A stretch of DNA of 64,000 nucleotides from Dyella sp. C9 (GCF_003332825.1 NZ_QIRF01000005.1:200647-264646), one strand, 5' to 3'. Numbered from the stretch's first letter, positions 1-9,251 are shown. The notes: a model not told the origin generated them from the sequence alone. Numbers and translations are program-made.

Positions 1-564
1 CTGGCCCTTTCCGGCAACGGAAGCGTGGCCAATTCCGCGGAGGTCAATGTGGCCGCCGGCGCCACGTTCGATATCAGCAACACATCGAGCGGTTCGTTAA
101 TCACCTCGCTCGCTGGAAACGGCACGGTCAACCTTGGTGGCCAGACACTCACCCTGACAGGCGCAAACGGAGCCTTCGCCGGCAGCATCACGGGCACTGG
201 CGGACTCACGCTTGCCGGAGGCAGCGAAACGCTGACCGGCGCCAACCTTTACAGCGGAGCTACCGTAATCGATGCCGGTATCCTCGCGCTGTCGGGTACT
301 GGCACGCTGGGCCTTTCGTCCAGCGTCACGGTCGCCAACGGCGCCACCCTCGATATATCCAACGCCACCAGCGGCTCGTCGATCACCTCGCTCGCAGGCA
401 GCGGTACGGTGAACCTCGGCAGCCAGTCGCTCACCTTGACGAAGGCTTCCGGCAGTTTCAGCGGAACGATTGCCGGCTCGGGTGGTTTGACACTGGCCGC
501 CGGTCTCGAAACCCTTTCAGGCAGCAACACCTACGCCGGAGGCACGACCATCAACGGCGGTACG
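1..564 (+). repeat. Tandem 282-bp repeat in the autotransporter passenger
   Basis: Two consecutive units (about 1-282 and 283-564) encode matching 94-residue blocks. Both run LALSG(N/T)G.. then GAT(F/L)DISN, SLAG.GTVNLG and GGLTLA..ETL, ending before the next LSGSNTY motif. The unit may continue upstream of the window. Confidence 0.75.
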
Positions 565-2553
565 CTGTCCATAGCCAGCGACGCAAACCTTGGTGCGGCC
601 TCCGGCGGTGTTGTGCTGCACGGCGGCACTTTGGAAAACACGGCGACCTTCAGCACGGGCCGAGCGATCAGCCTGACCGGCAACGGCATCCTGCAGACCG
701 ACGCCGACCTCGTCGTGTCGGGCAACATCACGGGCGGTGGCGCACTCACCAAGAGCGGCAACGGCAGCCTCACCTTGAGTGGAAGCAACACTTACAGTGG
801 CGGCACGACAATCACTGCCGGCACGCTGGTTGTCGATAGCGCCAGCTTGCCAGGCACTGTCACCGACCATGCCGCGCTGGTCTTCAACCAGGTCAGCGAC
901 GGGGCATTCGGCGGCGCCATCAGTGGCAATGGCAGTTTGGCCAAGACGGGGGCCGGCACATTGATCCTGGATGGCGACAGTGGCGATTTTGCCGGCACCA
1001 CGACGGTGCAGGCCGGCACGCTGGAGGTGGGTGACGCAGGCACGCCGTCGGCGGTGCTGGGCGGCAACGTGACGGTCGCAAGCGGCGGCACGCTGCGTGG
1101 CCACGGCACCATCGACGGCAACGTCACCAATGATGGCATCGTATGGGCGGGTGGCTCGATCGGCACGCTCACGGTCCAGGGCAACTACACCCAGGCGGCC
1201 GGCGGCGTGCTCCAGGTGGAAGCCACCCCCGACGGCCAGGCCAGCCTGCTTCGCGTCGGCGGTACGGCCAACCTCGCAGGCACTGCACTGGTGCTCTCCG
1301 ACACGGGGAACTGGGCACCACTTACCAATTACACCGTGCTTACCGCAGCCGGTGGCATCACCGGGCAGTTCGCCTCCACCAGCAGCAGCCTGGCATTCCT
1401 GAGCCCGACACTGGTGTACGGCACGAGCGCCATCACGCTGTCGCTGCAGCGCAACGACATCAGCTTCAGTACCGTGGCGCAAACGCCCAATCAGCGTGCC
1501 GTGGCGACCGCTGCCAATCAGCTGGGCTTTGGCAACGCGGTATACGATGCGCTGGTAGCGCTGAACGCAACGGATGCCCGCAGCGCGTTCAACCAGTTGA
1601 GCGGCGAAATCCATGCATCCACCCGCACCGCGATCCAGGATGACGACCGCTATGTGCGCGACGCGATCAACCAGCATCTCGCCGGCATGACCAACGATGC
1701 CAATGGACTGAACGTCACCAACGACAGCGGCGTTACGGCCTGGACCGCCGTATGGGGCCACTGGGGCAGCCACGACAGCGACGGCAACGCCTCCAGCTTC
1801 ACTGCGAACGGCAGTGGCGTACTTGTCGGCGGGGACCTGCCAGTGGGCGACGGCGCTCGACTGGGTGCCGTGGTGGGCTCCGGCCAGGGCACGACACGCA
1901 TTGCGACTCAGGACTCCTCCTCCCATGTGGTGAACCAGCATATCGGCGTGTATGGCAGTGCCCAGACCGGGCCGCTGCAATGGCAAGGCGGTGCCATCTA
2001 TGGCCTGCAACGTGTAGACAGCAGCCGGACCATCGACGTCGGCTCGTTGGCGGGAACCGCCAACAGCGATTACCACGCGCACACGGTGCAGGGTTATGTC
2101 GATGCCAGCTGGCCCGTCGTGCTGGGCAATGCCACGCTGGCGCCGTTCGCGAACCTGGCCTACGACAACCTGCACACTCCCGCGTTCGGTGAGAGCGGAA
2201 CGCCGGCCGCCCTTGACGTGGCATCGGAAGACAGCAGCGTCGGCTACGGCACGCTGGGCCTGCGCGCCAGCTTCGACCTGGGGGGCGCCGACCATGGCCT
2301 GCACGCACACGTAGGCCTGGGCTGGCAGCATGCCTGGGGCGACGCGCTGCCGACGGCCACCATGCGCTTCGCCAGCGGAGCAAGCGACTTCGACATCACG
2401 GGCCTGCCCGTGGCTCGTAACGCGGGAACCGTCAGCGGCGGAATCAACTTCACGATCACTCCAAGCGTATCGGTGGATGCCAGCTACCAGGGACAGTTTG
2501 CCCAACGCGCTTCCGACCAGGCCGCGAGGATCAGTCTCGACTGGAGGTTCTGA
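1..2553 (+). CDS. Autotransporter adhesin (type Va), 3' part, 5' end outside window
   Basis: The reading frame is open to the left edge (first codons read LALSGNGS), so this is a C-terminal fragment of at least 850 residues; the GTG at 25 is probably internal. The passenger is Gly/Thr/Ser/Asn-rich beta-helix sequence with passenger-associated repeats of the form LSGSNTYSGGTTI..AGTL. From about residue 545 (counting from 25) it becomes an autotransporter beta-barrel of roughly 280 residues ending in the typical terminal Phe (LDWRF). The barrel inserts in the outer membrane and displays or releases the passenger, so an adhesin or biofilm role is likely. The substrate cannot be told. No processing protease domain is visible in this part. 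Confidence 0.9.
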   Translation: MALSGNGSVANSAEVNVAAGATFDISNTSSGSLITSLAGNGTVNLGGQTLTLTGANGAFAGSITGTGGLTLAGGSETLTGANLYSGATVIDAGILALSGTGTLGLSSSVTVANGATLDISNATSGSSITSLAGSGTVNLGSQSLTLTKASGSFSGTIAGSGGLTLAAGLETLSGSNTYAGGTTINGGTLSIASDANLGAASGGVVLHGGTLENTATFSTGRAISLTGNGILQTDADLVVSGNITGGGALTKSGNGSLTLSGSNTYSGGTTITAGTLVVDSASLPGTVTDHAALVFNQVSDGAFGGAISGNGSLAKTGAGTLILDGDSGDFAGTTTVQAGTLEVGDAGTPSAVLGGNVTVASGGTLRGHGTIDGNVTNDGIVWAGGSIGTLTVQGNYTQAAGGVLQVEATPDGQASLLRVGGTANLAGTALVLSDTGNWAPLTNYTVLTAAGGITGQFASTSSSLAFLSPTLVYGTSAITLSLQRNDISFSTVAQTPNQRAVATAANQLGFGNAVYDALVALNATDARSAFNQLSGEIHASTRTAIQDDDRYVRDAINQHLAGMTNDANGLNVTNDSGVTAWTAVWGHWGSHDSDGNASSFTANGSGVLVGGDLPVGDGARLGAVVGSGQGTTRIATQDSSSHVVNQHIGVYGSAQTGPLQWQGGAIYGLQRVDSSRTIDVGSLAGTANSDYHAHTVQGYVDASWPVVLGNATLAPFANLAYDNLHTPAFGESGTPAALDVASEDSSVGYGTLGLRASFDLGGADHGLHAHVGLGWQHAWGDALPTATMRFASGASDFDITGLPVARNAGTVSGGINFTITPSVSVDASYQGQFAQRASDQAARISLDWRF

Positions 2554-2970
2554 GGAGGCATGGCGCGCTGACGAGCCACTGCTGCACGGGAAGCACCACG
2601 GCCTGCCCCATCGGTACCGCATGGGGCAGGCTCGTCCGTTCGCCGCTGCCACGGCCGGACTGTCAGCCATGGGGGCCGCGGGTACTTGCCCCACGCTCGA
2701 AGAGTCGGCATCGGCCCCCCATCATCTCGGCCACGTCAAAGCCAGGTGCTGGCCTAGCCGTTGGCAAGCCCCATCGCCATCATGTTCCGTGCCCACCCCG
2801 ACCATGCGGACCTTGAACGCGTTAAAGTCCGTTCCGACTTCTCAACCGCGAGTGGAACCGGGGTCCGCTCCGGCTCGAAGGAAGACATTCGCATACCGCA
2901 CTACTATCACCCGTGCCCGAGCAGTGCCGTAGCTTGCACACCCAGCCCAGGCAAGGCTGGAGGAGATCAA
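2554..2970. other. Intergenic region, autotransporter to GFA-family gene
   Basis: Apart from the hairpin at 2601-2631 and the ribosome-binding site for the next gene (GGAGGAG at 2959-2965), I see no coding sequence with support and no clear promoter here. An in-frame upstream ATG at 2761 exists but lies before a stretch with no family similarity. Confidence 0.5.
2601..2631 (+). terminator. Hairpin downstream of the autotransporter
   Basis: Perfect 11-bp stem (GCCTGCCCCAT / ATGGGGCAGGC) around a 9-nt loop, 48 nt after the stop codon. There is no T-run after it, so it may act as a mRNA 3' end or a Rho-assisted terminator. Confidence 0.5.
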
Positions 2971-3375
2971 GTGACCAAGGCGAACATGATCCATGGTTCT
3001 TGCCGCTGCGGTGCGGTTCAATGGCGCTTCAAAGGCATGCCCGAGTCCGCCACGGTGTGTAATTGCACCGCATGTCACCGCTACGGCGCGCTATGGGCCT
3101 ATGACTTTGAAGGGGATGGCATCCACGTCTCGGGCCCGACTCAAACCTACACGCAGGCAAAGTGGGTCGTGTTTCATTTTTGCCCCGTCTGCGGTTGCGT
3201 GGCGTACTGGCGGGGCTTGAAGAACACCGAAAATGGACAGCGCCCCATGGGGGTCAACCTGCGGCTGGCCGACTTGGAGCGTGTTGCGCAGATTCCCATA
3301 GTCCGTCACGACGGGCTCAACACCACCGACGACCTGCCGCAAGATGGCCGATGCGTCACCGACTATTGGTTCTGA
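2971..3375 (+). CDS. GFA-family (glutathione-dependent formaldehyde-activating enzyme-like) zinc protein
   Basis: The 134-residue product has the Cys pattern of the GFA/Mss4-like fold: CRCG near residue 10, then CNCTACHR and CPVCGC. These normally bind two zinc ions. Family members include the enzyme that condenses formaldehyde with glutathione, but most bacterial members are uncharacterised, so substrate assignment is not safe. The GTG start at 2971 is preferred because a strong GGAGGAG sits just upstream. The in-frame ATG at 2761 would add 70 residues of non-conserved sequence. It stands alone, with the DUF1428 gene downstream on the other strand. Confidence 0.8.
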   Translation: MTKANMIHGSCRCGAVQWRFKGMPESATVCNCTACHRYGALWAYDFEGDGIHVSGPTQTYTQAKWVVFHFCPVCGCVAYWRGLKNTENGQRPMGVNLRLADLERVAQIPIVRHDGLNTTDDLPQDGRCVTDYWF

Positions 3376-3603
3376 ATCGCGATCCCTGTCATCGGCAGCG
3401 CTTGTTGGCAAGGATGACCCAGGAAGCATCGGAGTGAATGATTCGCCTTGTTCGAATCATCTCCGACCCGTCCAATGCAATTACGTTCGCGGCGCTCCTC
3501 GCTCCCTACTTCGCCGAGCAACCTACCGAGATTGGCCGCTTGAATGCTCGGCGCTCCATGGTTGGCGATACGCGATCGCCATCCTACCGTATCGATAGTG
3601 GAA

Positions 3604-3619
3604 CTGTCCGCTTCGGGTC
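3604..3619 (+). repeat. 16-bp direct repeat, left copy
   Basis: CTGTCCGCTTCGGGTC occurs here and again at 4114-4129. The two copies bracket the DUF1428 gene with no mismatch. It may be a remnant of a dispersed intergenic repeat rather than a transposition scar. Confidence 0.6.
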
Positions 3620-3661
3620 AACGCGCACGTTGCCTTGAATAGCGCGCAGCTCAAAGCCGCC

Positions 3662-4018
3662 CTACTCCGGCAGACTGACCACCGACTTGAAGCCGCCAAA
3701 GATCATGCGCTTGCCATCGAAAGGACAATCGGCAGCGGCTTCCATGCGCGGGTCTTGCATGAATTTCGCCATACCGGTATCGCGAGTGGCCTTGTCGGGC
3801 CATTCCACCCAGGAGAACACCACGGATTCCTCCTTCGTCGCCTGCACGGCACGGCGGAAATCGGTCAGCTTGCCATCGGGCACGTCGTCGCCCCAGCACT
3901 CCACCACGCGGACGGCACCAAACTCCACGAAAATCGCGTCGAAGGTACGGGCGTGCGTGATGAACTTTTCACGATTGGCATTGGGTACGGCGATCACGAA
4001 GCCATCGATGTAGGACAT
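3662..4018 (-). CDS. DUF1428 family protein
   Basis: The 118-residue product begins MSYIDGFVIAVP and contains FVEFGAVRVVECWGDD and a C-terminal KRMIFGGFK segment. These are the hallmarks of the DUF1428 (YbaA-like) family, small cytosolic proteins with a dimeric alpha/beta barrel fold and no established biochemical role. Start chosen at 4018 because AAGGAG lies 5 nt upstream; a longer frame to 4057 has no support. The gene is bracketed by the 16-bp direct repeats at 3604 and 4114, and faces away from the MFS gene. Confidence 0.88.
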   Translation of the reverse strand: MSYIDGFVIAVPNANREKFITHARTFDAIFVEFGAVRVVECWGDDVPDGKLTDFRRAVQATKEESVVFSWVEWPDKATRDTGMAKFMQDPRMEAAADCPFDGKRMIFGGFKSVVSLPE

Positions 4019-4113
4019 GATTGTCTCCTTGGCGTGAAAGGCGGCCGACCTGGTCACCTACATGTATGCGACGAACGAACCCCCGCAGGAGCGACATGGG
4101 GCCTCTGGAGAAG

Positions 4114-4129
4114 CTGTCCGCTTCGGGTC
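4114..4129 (+). repeat. 16-bp direct repeat, right copy
   Basis: Exact second copy of CTGTCCGCTTCGGGTC, 510 bp from the first at 3604. See the left copy. Confidence 0.6.
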
Positions 4130-4267
4130 GTAAGCGCCCCCTACGTTCGCCAGCCATCCGTCAGATGACTAGGCACCTTGCCACGGCCATGCACGGGCGC
4201 GGCGGCCCAGGCTGCCGTTGCGTGCACGGCCAACGGCAGAACGGGCCCGACGGCGATTGACACCAAA

Positions 4268-4287
4268 CAGTTGTATATAAACAATAG
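4268..4287 (+). promoter_or_regulatory. Putative MarR-type operator before the MFS exporter
   Basis: An AT-rich imperfect palindrome (CAGTTGT, six bases, ACAATAG) lies 5 nt upstream of the exporter ATG in otherwise GC-rich DNA. The size and TTGT..ACAA core fit sites of MarR-family repressors, and a MarR gene is the second gene of this operon. Autoregulation is inferred. Confidence 0.45.
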
Positions 4288-4291
4288 TTGC

Positions 4292-5734
4292 ATGAATACA
4301 ACCATTGAAGCCACTGGCCGGGCGACCACCCACCCGAACCTCATCCTGGGCATCTGCTGCCTGAGCCTGCTGATGGTCGCCATGGATGCGACCATCGTGA
4401 ACGTCGCGCTCCCATCCATCCGCCAGGATCTGGGCGCGTCCATCTCGGGCCTGCAATGGGTGATCGATGCCTACACCATGGTGGTGGCCAGCCTGCTCAT
4501 GCTGGCCGGCTCGATGGCCGACCGTTTCGGGCGTCGCCGTGTATTCCAGACGGGCATGGCGCTGTTCATGCTGGGCTCGTTGCTGTGCAGCCTCGCGCCG
4601 AACAATCAGGGCCTGGTGGCATTTCGCGTGGTGCAGGCGCTCGGTGCGACCATGCTCAATCCGGTCGCCATGTCGATCATCGCCAACACGTTCCATGAGC
4701 CGAAGGCCCGCGCCCGCGCCATCGGCATCTGGGGCGCCGTGGCGGGCGTATCGATGGCGCTGGGCCCGGTGATCGGCGGCGTGCTGACGGAAAGCATAGG
4801 CTGGCGCTCCATCTTCTGGGTCAACCTGCCGGTGGGCGCGGCGGCCATGCTGCTGGCTGCCCGCTATATCCCCGAATCCAGGGCGCCGAAGCCACGTCGA
4901 GTGGACCCCATGGGGCAACTGCTGGTATTCACCATCCTGGCCACGGTGACCTATGCGGTCATTGAAGGGCCTCATGCCGGATGGGGCTCGACGACCATCA
5001 TGGGCTTGTTCGCTGCCGCTGCGCTGGCCCTGGTGGCGCTGCTTGCCTATGAACCTCGTCGGCACGAGCCGCTGATCGACGTGCGGTTCTTCCGCAGCGC
5101 GCCATTCAGCTGCGCGACCGTGATCGCGGTATGCAGTTTTTCGGCGTTCTCCGGCTTCCTGTTCCTCAACACCCTGTACCTTCAGGAAGTGCGTGGTTTT
5201 TCGGCCGTCCAGACAGGGCTGTGCACCTTGCCCCTCGCGCTGACGACCATCCTCTGCTCGCCATTGTCGGGGCGGCTGGTCGGGGCGCATGGCACGCGGC
5301 CCTCGTTGCTGGCCTCGGGCACGGCAACCATCGTCAGTGCGGTGATGATGACGCAGCTCACCGCCACCACGCCGCTGGCGCTGTTGCTGCTGACCTATGT
5401 GATCTTCGGCATCGGTTTTGGCATGGTGAACACCCCCATCACCCACACGGCCGTATCCGGCATGCCCAAGGCACAGGCGGGACTGGCGGCGGCAGTGGCA
5501 TCCACCAGCCGACAGACCGGCGCCTCGCTGGGCGTCGCCCTCGCCGGCACCATCCTGGGTACGCATGTGCATGACGGGTTTGCACAAGCCTCGCACCCGT
5601 TCTGGTGGCTGATGACGGGTGGTGGCGCCGCCATCGTGCTACTGGGGTGGTTGTCCAGCACCCGCTGGGCCCAGGACACTACCCGCCACGCGGCACACCT
5701 TTTGGATGTAGCCCCCGCGGGAGTGCAGGCATGA
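4292..5734 (+). CDS. MFS drug:H+ antiporter, DHA2 (EmrB/QacA) type
   Basis: The 480-residue integral membrane protein has the family signatures: the segment following TM1 (MDATIVNVALPSI), the loop motif ADRFGRRR between TM2 and TM3, and motif C in TM5 (GPVIGGVLTE). The length suits the 14-helix DHA2 group, which exports hydrophobic or cationic drugs using the proton gradient. Start at 4292 gives the usual short cytoplasmic N-terminus before TM1; the frame extends to 4178, but the added residues are atypical. Its last codon overlaps the MarR gene by ATGA, so the pair is a resistance operon probably derepressed by a substrate. Confidence 0.9.
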   Translation: MNTTIEATGRATTHPNLILGICCLSLLMVAMDATIVNVALPSIRQDLGASISGLQWVIDAYTMVVASLLMLAGSMADRFGRRRVFQTGMALFMLGSLLCSLAPNNQGLVAFRVVQALGATMLNPVAMSIIANTFHEPKARARAIGIWGAVAGVSMALGPVIGGVLTESIGWRSIFWVNLPVGAAAMLLAARYIPESRAPKPRRVDPMGQLLVFTILATVTYAVIEGPHAGWGSTTIMGLFAAAALALVALLAYEPRRHEPLIDVRFFRSAPFSCATVIAVCSFSAFSGFLFLNTLYLQEVRGFSAVQTGLCTLPLALTTILCSPLSGRLVGAHGTRPSLLASGTATIVSAVMMTQLTATTPLALLLLTYVIFGIGFGMVNTPITHTAVSGMPKAQAGLAAAVASTSRQTGASLGVALAGTILGTHVHDGFAQASHPFWWLMTGGGAAIVLLGWLSSTRWAQDTTRHAAHLLDVAPAGVQA

Positions 5735-6171
5735 GCAGGCGTGCCACTGGCGACAGTGAGATCGACAACATCTGGCAGGCGCTGGTGAGCCTGGTGTGGG
5801 AGACGCGTGGCCAATGGCGCCGCAGGGTGACCGAAGTCACCGGGCTGCCCTTCAGCCGGGTGCGCCTGCTGCGACGCCTGGTTGAAGCGCCGGTCACCTT
5901 GAAGCAGCTGGCCGAGATGGCCGGCTATGACGCGCCGGCCACGACAGTCGCGGTCAATGACCTGGAAGATCGCGGCCTGGTCGCGCGCCATCCCCACCCG
6001 GACAACCGACGCGCGAAACTCGTCTCGCTCACGCCCGCCGGCCGGGAGTTGATCGCGTTGGTACATCGCACGGTGCGCGACGACGCGCCTCCCGCATTCC
6101 AGCACCTGACCCCGACCGACCTGGTGCACCTTCGTCGCATCCTGGGCAAGATCACTCGCGATGATGCCTAG
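5731..6171 (+). CDS. MarR-family transcriptional regulator
   Basis: The 146-residue product has a winged helix-turn-helix. TLKQLAEMAGYDAPATTVAVNDLEDRGLVARHPHPDNRRAKLVSLTP contains the recognition helix and the wing Asp-x-Arg (DNRRAK) motif, all in the usual positions. It starts inside the exporter stop codon (ATGA), so translation is coupled. It is expected to repress the operon by binding the palindrome at 4268-4287 and to release DNA when a phenolic or drug ligand binds. The longer frame from 5605 is rejected because it overlaps the exporter without support. Confidence 0.9.
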   Translation: MSRRATGDSEIDNIWQALVSLVWETRGQWRRRVTEVTGLPFSRVRLLRRLVEAPVTLKQLAEMAGYDAPATTVAVNDLEDRGLVARHPHPDNRRAKLVSLTPAGRELIALVHRTVRDDAPPAFQHLTPTDLVHLRRILGKITRDDA

Positions 6172-6224
6172 GACGGCTTGTCGTTCCTCTGCCGGCTGGA
6201 AGCGCACTTCGGACACGGGCACCA

Positions 6225-6950
6225 TTACCAGGCCTGCGCGCCAAACTCTTCAAAGAACTGGCCGGTCGGACCGCTCTCGTCCAGGGTCGCCAGGCGTACC
6301 ACGGGGGTTGCGCCCTGGGCCACGGTACGAGGGCCAGAGTGGCCATTCAGGTCCGTGGCAACGTAACCGGGATCAGCCGCATTCACCTTGATGCCGGAAG
6401 AACGGAAGGCATTGGCAAATGCTACCGTTACGCCGTTGAGCGCGGTCTTGGAACTGTTGTATCCGAGATTATTGAACTTGCTGTACGCACTTGCTGGATC
6501 GGACATCAGTCCAAGCGATCCCAATCCGCTGCTTACGTTGACAATGCGAGCGGAGGCGGCGGCCTTCAAAAGATGCTGGAACGCCTGCGTGACGCGAATC
6601 GGCCCGAATACGTTGACCTCATAAATGTCCTTGATGTTCGCAATACTTTCCTCGAGCGGGGACGTGCCAAATCCGGGAACACCCGCGTTGTTGACCAATA
6701 CGTTGAGGTGACCCGCCTCGCGGCCCAGTGCATCGGCGGCCGCCGTGACACTCGGGTCGCTCGCGACGTCGATTTCAAGCAAGCGAACGTCGAGTCCCGC
6801 GGCGACCAGTGCGTCAACGGCCGTTCGACCGCGCGCCGCGTCGCGGCACCCCATCCAGACGGTATATCCCTTTTCGGCCAACTGCCGAGCAATCTCCCGG
6901 CCGATGCCCTTGTTTGCCCCGGTGACCAGCGCAGTCTTCCCTTCTTGCAT
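6225..6950 (-). CDS. Short-chain dehydrogenase/reductase (SDR)
   Basis: The 241-residue classical SDR has the cofactor motif TGANKGIG near the N-terminus, NNAG, a catalytic Ser in VNVSSG and the YNSSK catalytic pair. Arg residues after the first strand suggest NADP(H). Such enzymes reduce carbonyl compounds; plant and bacterial relatives of this subgroup are often called carbonyl reductases. The substrate is unknown. Start at 6950 has AAGGAG 7 nt upstream. It lies 162 nt downstream of the AraC regulator on the same strand, a common regulator-target arrangement. Confidence 0.88.
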   Translation of the reverse strand: MQEGKTALVTGANKGIGREIARQLAEKGYTVWMGCRDAARGRTAVDALVAAGLDVRLLEIDVASDPSVTAAADALGREAGHLNVLVNNAGVPGFGTSPLEESIANIKDIYEVNVFGPIRVTQAFQHLLKAAASARIVNVSSGLGSLGLMSDPASAYSKFNNLGYNSSKTALNGVTVAFANAFRSSGIKVNAADPGYVATDLNGHSGPRTVAQGATPVVRLATLDESGPTGQFFEEFGAQAW

Positions 6951-7112
6951 GTTGGCGCTCCTTAAGTCGAATGGCCTCCATGCTAGAAGGGCCGGCCGTT
7001 TCAAGCCGGCGCGATCGTGTCAATTGCTTGCCTATTTGTATCAAGGAGGGAGCCGGGCTCTCGGCGTGCCATCCCTCAGCCCCATGGCTTCACGCGAAGC
7101 ATTGACGCGTGC

Positions 7113-8015
7113 CTACGCTTCATCGAATTCGCTGAATGAAGCACGGACGCGGGCCGCATCCTGCGTGGGCGAGCAACCAAATTGCCGAAGGTATTCACGC
7201 GAGAACTGGGACCGGCTTTCGTACCCCACGGCATAGGCCGCCTGCGTCACCTCGCGGCTTTCGATCGTGATCAAACGGCGCGCTTGCTGCAGCCTGACGG
7301 TTTTCTGGTATTGCAGCGGCGTCATGGCAGTCACGGCCTTGAAGTGACGATGGAACGTAGCCAGGCTCATCCCCGTGCTTTCGGCGAGGCTGTCGATACC
7401 CAATGGCTGGGCGAAGCTCGTTCGAATCCGGGCCACGGCGCGCCTGATCCGGGACAGGCGGCTGTCCAGGCGCGCGATCTGCCACAGCACTTGAGCCTGC
7501 ACCCCCTGCATCAGCCTGTAGAGAATCTCCCTTTCGATCATCGGCGCGAGCACTGGAATGTCGTTGGGTCGATCGAGCAGCCGGATCATGCGCACCCATG
7601 CCTCGAGTAGATCGGTCGAGACAGGTTCCACGGCAAAACTGGCCGGCGAATCCGCATCGCCCGCAACAGGCAAGTACGGGAGCAATTCGGCGACGAGCGA
7701 CGGATCAAAGACCAGGCTGACCGCGAGATAGGGCTGGTCCGTGCTGGCTTTGACGATGCGACCCGTCGCAGGGACTTCGATCGCGCTGATGAAATAGCGG
7801 CCTGGATCGTAATTCAAGACGCGGTCACCGATGATGACACTTTTTTCGCCTTGGACGACGAGGCAAAGCATCGGCTCGTATAGTCCGGCAAGCGGTCCGG
7901 TCGTTGCCTCGCCTCGGGAGAGGGAAACGCGCGGAATGGGCGTCTCGGTTCGACGCCCCTGCCCGTGCCTGAGCAGGGAACTGCGTAATTCTGAAAGGGC
8001 GTGATGGTCGCGCAT
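7113..8015 (-). CDS. AraC-family transcriptional regulator
   Basis: About 300 residues: an N-terminal AraC_N-type cupin domain (ETPIPRVSLSRGEATTGPLAGLYEPMLCLVVQGEKSV) followed by two C-terminal helix-turn-helix motifs (LAESTGMSLATFHRHFKAVTAMTPLQYQK and the QAAYAVGYESRSQFSREYLRQFG segment). It resembles regulators found next to SDR or aldo-keto reductase genes and probably activates the SDR at 6225-6950. A TTG codon at 8021 would add two residues; the ATG at 8015 is preferred, although neither has a clear ribosome-binding site. Confidence 0.9.
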   Translation of the reverse strand: MRDHHALSELRSSLLRHGQGRRTETPIPRVSLSRGEATTGPLAGLYEPMLCLVVQGEKSVIIGDRVLNYDPGRYFISAIEVPATGRIVKASTDQPYLAVSLVFDPSLVAELLPYLPVAGDADSPASFAVEPVSTDLLEAWVRMIRLLDRPNDIPVLAPMIEREILYRLMQGVQAQVLWQIARLDSRLSRIRRAVARIRTSFAQPLGIDSLAESTGMSLATFHRHFKAVTAMTPLQYQKTVRLQQARRLITIESREVTQAAYAVGYESRSQFSREYLRQFGCSPTQDAARVRASFSEFDEA

Positions 8016-8340
8016 GGTCAAGTATGGAGCGACACGTCAGCTTCGCGTGGCGATCCACGTTGGCGTAAGGGTATGCGCGACCGCACCCCGCACGCACCCA
8101 GACAACCTGGCCAAGCGAGCCTCACATGCCACCGGGTAGTCCACCAGAGCTTTCGATGATTCATTGATGCCCGCTCCGGATCGGAAGCGGTTCCCCTGCC
8201 GGCGTAGCCGGCTAAGTAGTTATACCTAGATAGAACGGGTAATTCATCGTTTTCGCTGGCGAAGGCGCGCTGGTCTAATCCATTGGCCGGCGGCACCGTC
8301 ATGCGCGAAAAGCCGCCCAAGCCCCCGGATGAGGTGGAAA
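8016..8340. other. Divergent intergenic region, AraC to beta-barrel gene
   Basis: This holds the divergent promoters of the AraC regulator and the beta-barrel gene. A short AT-richer patch at about 8215-8250 (GTTATACCTAGATAG) is the best core-promoter candidate for the rightward gene. No coding sequence is supported. Confidence 0.4.
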
Positions 8341-9156
8341 ATGACCAGTCGTTCGACACTCCGAACTGCCTCCGCAGTCGTCGTGCTCCTGGCCGCCCAG
8401 CTTGCGCATGGCCAGGACAACGGTGGCGCGCAGGATCTCGCCAAGCAGCTGTCCAACCCGGTGGCCTCGCTGATCAGCGTGCCGTTCCAGTTCAACTACG
8501 ACCAGAACATCGGCCCGCAACGCGACGGCGACAAATACCTCCTCAACTTCCAGCCGGTGATTCCAGTATCGATCAGCGCCGACTGGAACATGATCTCCCG
8601 CACCATCGTGCCGGTGGAAAGCCAGCACGAGATCTATCCGGGCGCAGGCAGCCAGACCGGCTTGGGCGACATCACGCAGAGCCTGTTCTTTTCGCCCAAG
8701 GCACCCACGGCCGGTGGATGGATCTGGGGCGTAGGCCCGGCGTTCCTGCTGCCCAGCGCCACCGACCGCTTGCTGGGTTCAGGCAAATGGGGTGCCGGTC
8801 CCACCTTCGTCGTGCTGCGCCAGGATGGCCCATGGACCTATGGCGTGCTGGCGAACCACATCTGGTCGGTTGGCGGGCAAAGCAACCGCCAGGCGGTGAG
8901 TTCGACTTTCGTGCAGCCGTTCTTCTCTTACAACACGGCCGATGCCTGGACGTTCACCCTCCAAACCGAATCGACCTACAACTGGAAGCAAACCCAGTGG
9001 TCGGTGCCGATCAACATGGTGGCGGCCAAGCTGGTGAAGTTTGGCAAACAGCCTGTGCAGTTCTTCCTCGGGGCGCGCTACTGGGACCATGCCACCGACG
9101 CGGGCGCGCACGGCTGGGGCGTGCGCCTGGGTGCCACCCTGCTGTTCCCGAAATGA
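8341..9156 (+). CDS. Outer-membrane beta-barrel protein, transporter-like
   Basis: The 271-residue product has a signal peptide (hydrophobic core ASAVVVLLAAQ, cleavage near AHG/Q). Alternating aromatic and small residues follow, typical of outer-membrane beta-strands (for example FVQPFFSYNTADAWTFTLQTES), ending in GVRLGATLLFPK. Similar proteins appear in databases as transporter or MetA-pathway-like barrels without proven substrates. Start at 8341 follows GAGGTGG; a frame to 8329 adds four residues. A second barrel of a related type sits at 11008, so this block may handle hydrophobic compounds. Confidence 0.75.
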   Translation: MTSRSTLRTASAVVVLLAAQLAHGQDNGGAQDLAKQLSNPVASLISVPFQFNYDQNIGPQRDGDKYLLNFQPVIPVSISADWNMISRTIVPVESQHEIYPGAGSQTGLGDITQSLFFSPKAPTAGGWIWGVGPAFLLPSATDRLLGSGKWGAGPTFVVLRQDGPWTYGVLANHIWSVGGQSNRQAVSSTFVQPFFSYNTADAWTFTLQTESTYNWKQTQWSVPINMVAAKLVKFGKQPVQFFLGARYWDHATDAGAHGWGVRLGATLLFPK

Positions 9157-9251
9157 TGTGGTGTTGGCGACTGTAAGGAATGTGTACGGCGCCAGGTGAT
9201 GGCAGAAGTAAATAACGGCAGTCACTACAGAAGGCTCTTGAGGACGGCACC

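Noticed and set aside
517..2694. Minus-strand frame across the autotransporter
   Set aside because: Opposite a clear barrel protein, with no recognisable domain; repetitive passenger DNA keeps it open.
3438..3638. 66-codon plus-strand frame after the GFA-family gene
   Set aside because: It has a GGAG only three bases from its ATG, but no recognisable family and no neighbours supporting it.
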